Positions 33,827 to 34,750 of a DNA stretch of 34,750 nt are shown here, one piece after another. Position numbers and translations under genes: made by a program. The notes under the pieces were generated by a model. The model saw only the letters and a list, made by a program, of their open reading frames with translations, ran no database searches and had not been told where the DNA came from. The stretch comes from Erysipelotrichaceae bacterium (GTDB taxonomy: Bacteria; Bacillota_I; Bacilli_A; Erysipelotrichales; Erysipelotrichaceae). Every line of letters starts with the position of its first letter. Position 1 is the stretch's first letter. Location: contig JAFWII010000013.1 in NCBI GenBank assembly GCA_017533785.1, positions 1 through 34,750 on the forward strand, given 5' to 3'.

Positions 33827-34469
33827 GTTGTCCAAACGATTACGAATCATAGCAGAATGTATCGATCGGTGCGATGTCATGTATGACGTTGGCACCGATC
33901 ATGCTTATCTGCCGTGCTACGTTGTAGCAGAAGGAATCGTCGGGAAAGCGTATGCCGGCGACAACAAAACCGGGCCGCTGAAGAACGCACAGGAGAATAT
34001 CTGTGAACTCGGTCTTCAGGAAAAAGTGATCCCGGTTCTTGCTGACGGGATCGGAGAAACGGATGATCCGATCGATACTGTAGTAATTTCCGGATTAGGA
34101 CCCGATACGGCACTGCAGGTCATGGACCAGAATCTTGACCGAGGGATCAAACGCTGGGTAATTCAGACAAATAAAGGTTGGGACCAGATCCGCTCCTTCA
34201 TCTCTGAACATCGTTATACGATCTTGAATGAACGCTGTGTAAAAGACGGATACTATTACCAGATCATCGTATTCAGCCAGGAACTGCATGAACCTTACAG
34301 CGAAGAAGAGATCCTTCTTGGACCTGTTCTGAAAAAGAGAAAAGACAGCGAATATCTGGATTTCATCAGAGAAACATGCAGAAGGTATCGCGGCCTGAAG
34401 GAAAAAGGGTCGGAGAAAGTTGACCGGCCGTTAAGGATCTACGAAAGCTATCTTGCGGAGACAGATTAA
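33813..34469 (+). CDS. trmK: tRNA (adenine(22)-N1)-methyltransferase
   Basis: A 218-residue SAM-dependent methyltransferase that modifies A22 in the D-arm of tRNA. Family features: [10 protein letters not shown] at the N-terminus, the SAM loop [11 protein letters not shown] (other members commonly read GSDHAYLP), [35 protein letters not shown] (commonly GMGG) and the QTNKG motif. It overlaps rpoD by 14 bp in another frame, so it is translated by coupling. TrmK near sigma A is a conserved Firmicute arrangement. No terminator is visible after the stop. Confidence 0.92.
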   Translation: MTNIKLSKRLRIIAECIDRCDVMYDVGTDHAYLPCYVVAEGIVGKAYAGDNKTGPLKNAQENICELGLQEKVIPVLADGIGETDDPIDTVVISGLGPDTALQVMDQNLDRGIKRWVIQTNKGWDQIRSFISEHRYTILNERCVKDGYYYQIIVFSQELHEPYSEEEILLGPVLKKRKDSEYLDFIRETCRRYRGLKEKGSEKVDRPLRIYESYLAETD

Positions 34470-34496
34470 AAACATCAATAATCAAAAGGCAATATG

Positions 34497-34570
34497 GACT
34501 ACCGTGTGGGTAAAACCGTATCCCAGGTTGAACTATCATGTGGGTACTGGGGTTGAACTACCGTGTGGGT
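34497..34570 (+). repeat. Three direct repeats of ACTAYCRTGTGGGT
   Basis: Copies at 34498-34511 (ACTACCGTGTGGGT), 34532-34545 (ACTATCATGTGGGT) and 34557-34570 (ACTACCGTGTGGGT). Copies two and three are also preceded by GGTTGA. They fill the space between trmK and the transposase end. Confidence 0.8.
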
Positions 34571-34598
34571 CATACCTTTAAAAGCTTAATTCAAGATG

Positions 34599-34626
34599 AA
34601 AGGATGAGAATACGTTCTCATCCTTT
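34599..34626. terminator. Stem-loop at the end of the transposase gene
   Basis: A perfect 12-bp stem, AAAGGATGAGAA (34599-34610) and TTCTCATCCTTT (34615-34626), with a TACG loop, one base beyond the transposase stop. It is likely the transposase terminator and would also protect against read-through from trmK. Confidence 0.8.
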
Positions 34627-34627
34627 C

Positions 34628-34750
34628 TTATTGATCCTTTTTAAAGGAATCAGAGGCATACCGGTTAAGGGAGTAGATGATACGGTTGCGGAATCTCTCG
34701 AAGTTAGAGTAGCCATTCGCTATCCGCAGCACTTTCTTGATCAGAGAGTT
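34628..34750 (-). mobile_element. 3' end of an ISL3-like transposase gene (partial)
   Basis: The minus strand is open from the window edge to a TAA at 34630-34628 and gives the last 40 residues of a protein. NSLIKKVLRIANGYSNFERFRNRI resembles the C-terminal end of DDE transposases of the ISL3 family, where a conserved N..IK..KR...GY..F..FR.RI pattern closes the catalytic domain. The rest lies outside the window, so intactness cannot be judged. No terminal inverted repeat was identified. Confidence 0.65.

Overview
The window looks like the chromosome of a low-to-mid-GC Firmicute, most likely an anaerobic, gut-type Erysipelotrichia or a relative. The case rests on the run of glycyl-tRNA synthetase (single-chain type), DnaG, SigA and TrmK, a rubrerythrin for oxygen defence, Gram-positive promoters and Shine-Dalgarno sites, lipoprotein sugar-binding and amylase proteins, and CcpA-like operators. 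The genus cannot be named from the sequence alone.

Layout. 1-3360: nucleoside hydrolase, convergent proC, a cytidylate-kinase-like protein, and rubrerythrin with its own promoter and terminator. 3361-9350: a tightly overlapped galactoside operon under a TetR-type regulator (GH2 beta-galactosidase-like enzyme, GPH-family sugar symporter, GH36 alpha-galactosidase), closed by a terminator. 9375-12872: a very large ABC ATPase-FtsX permease fusion with a repeat-containing outer domain and a probable leaderless GTG start. 12873-13880: tRNA-Val(GAC), then an AT-rich segment of about 850 bp bounded by a second copy of the tRNA 3' end, which looks like the remnant of a tRNA-targeted integrative element; it holds one orphan gene and four iterons spaced about 20 bp apart. 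13982-15834: a two-gene cell-wall O-acetylation module (separate SGNH protein and acyltransferase-3).

15950-24315 is a maltodextrin locus: malQ; a promoter with an overlapping cre-like site and a structured leader ending in an intrinsic terminator; malK, lipoprotein binding protein, malF and malG; then a convergent lipoprotein alpha-amylase. The amylase would cut alpha-glucans at the cell surface, the ABC importer would bring in the oligosaccharides, and MalQ would rearrange them in the cytoplasm. 24436-26456 is a pseudouridine catabolism pair (HTH-PfkB kinase and PsuG). 26486-29230 holds asnA, a YegP-like protein, a DUF4230 membrane protein and a DUF402 protein. 29271-34469 is the information-processing operon glyS-dnaG-rpoD-trmK. 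The right edge carries three direct repeats and the 3' end of an ISL3-like transposase on the minus strand.

The strongest leads outside routine annotation are the malK leader RNA, the tRNA-Val element remnant with its iterons, the repeat domain in the giant ABC protein, the two apparent leaderless genes, and the TetR operator that overlaps its own promoter.
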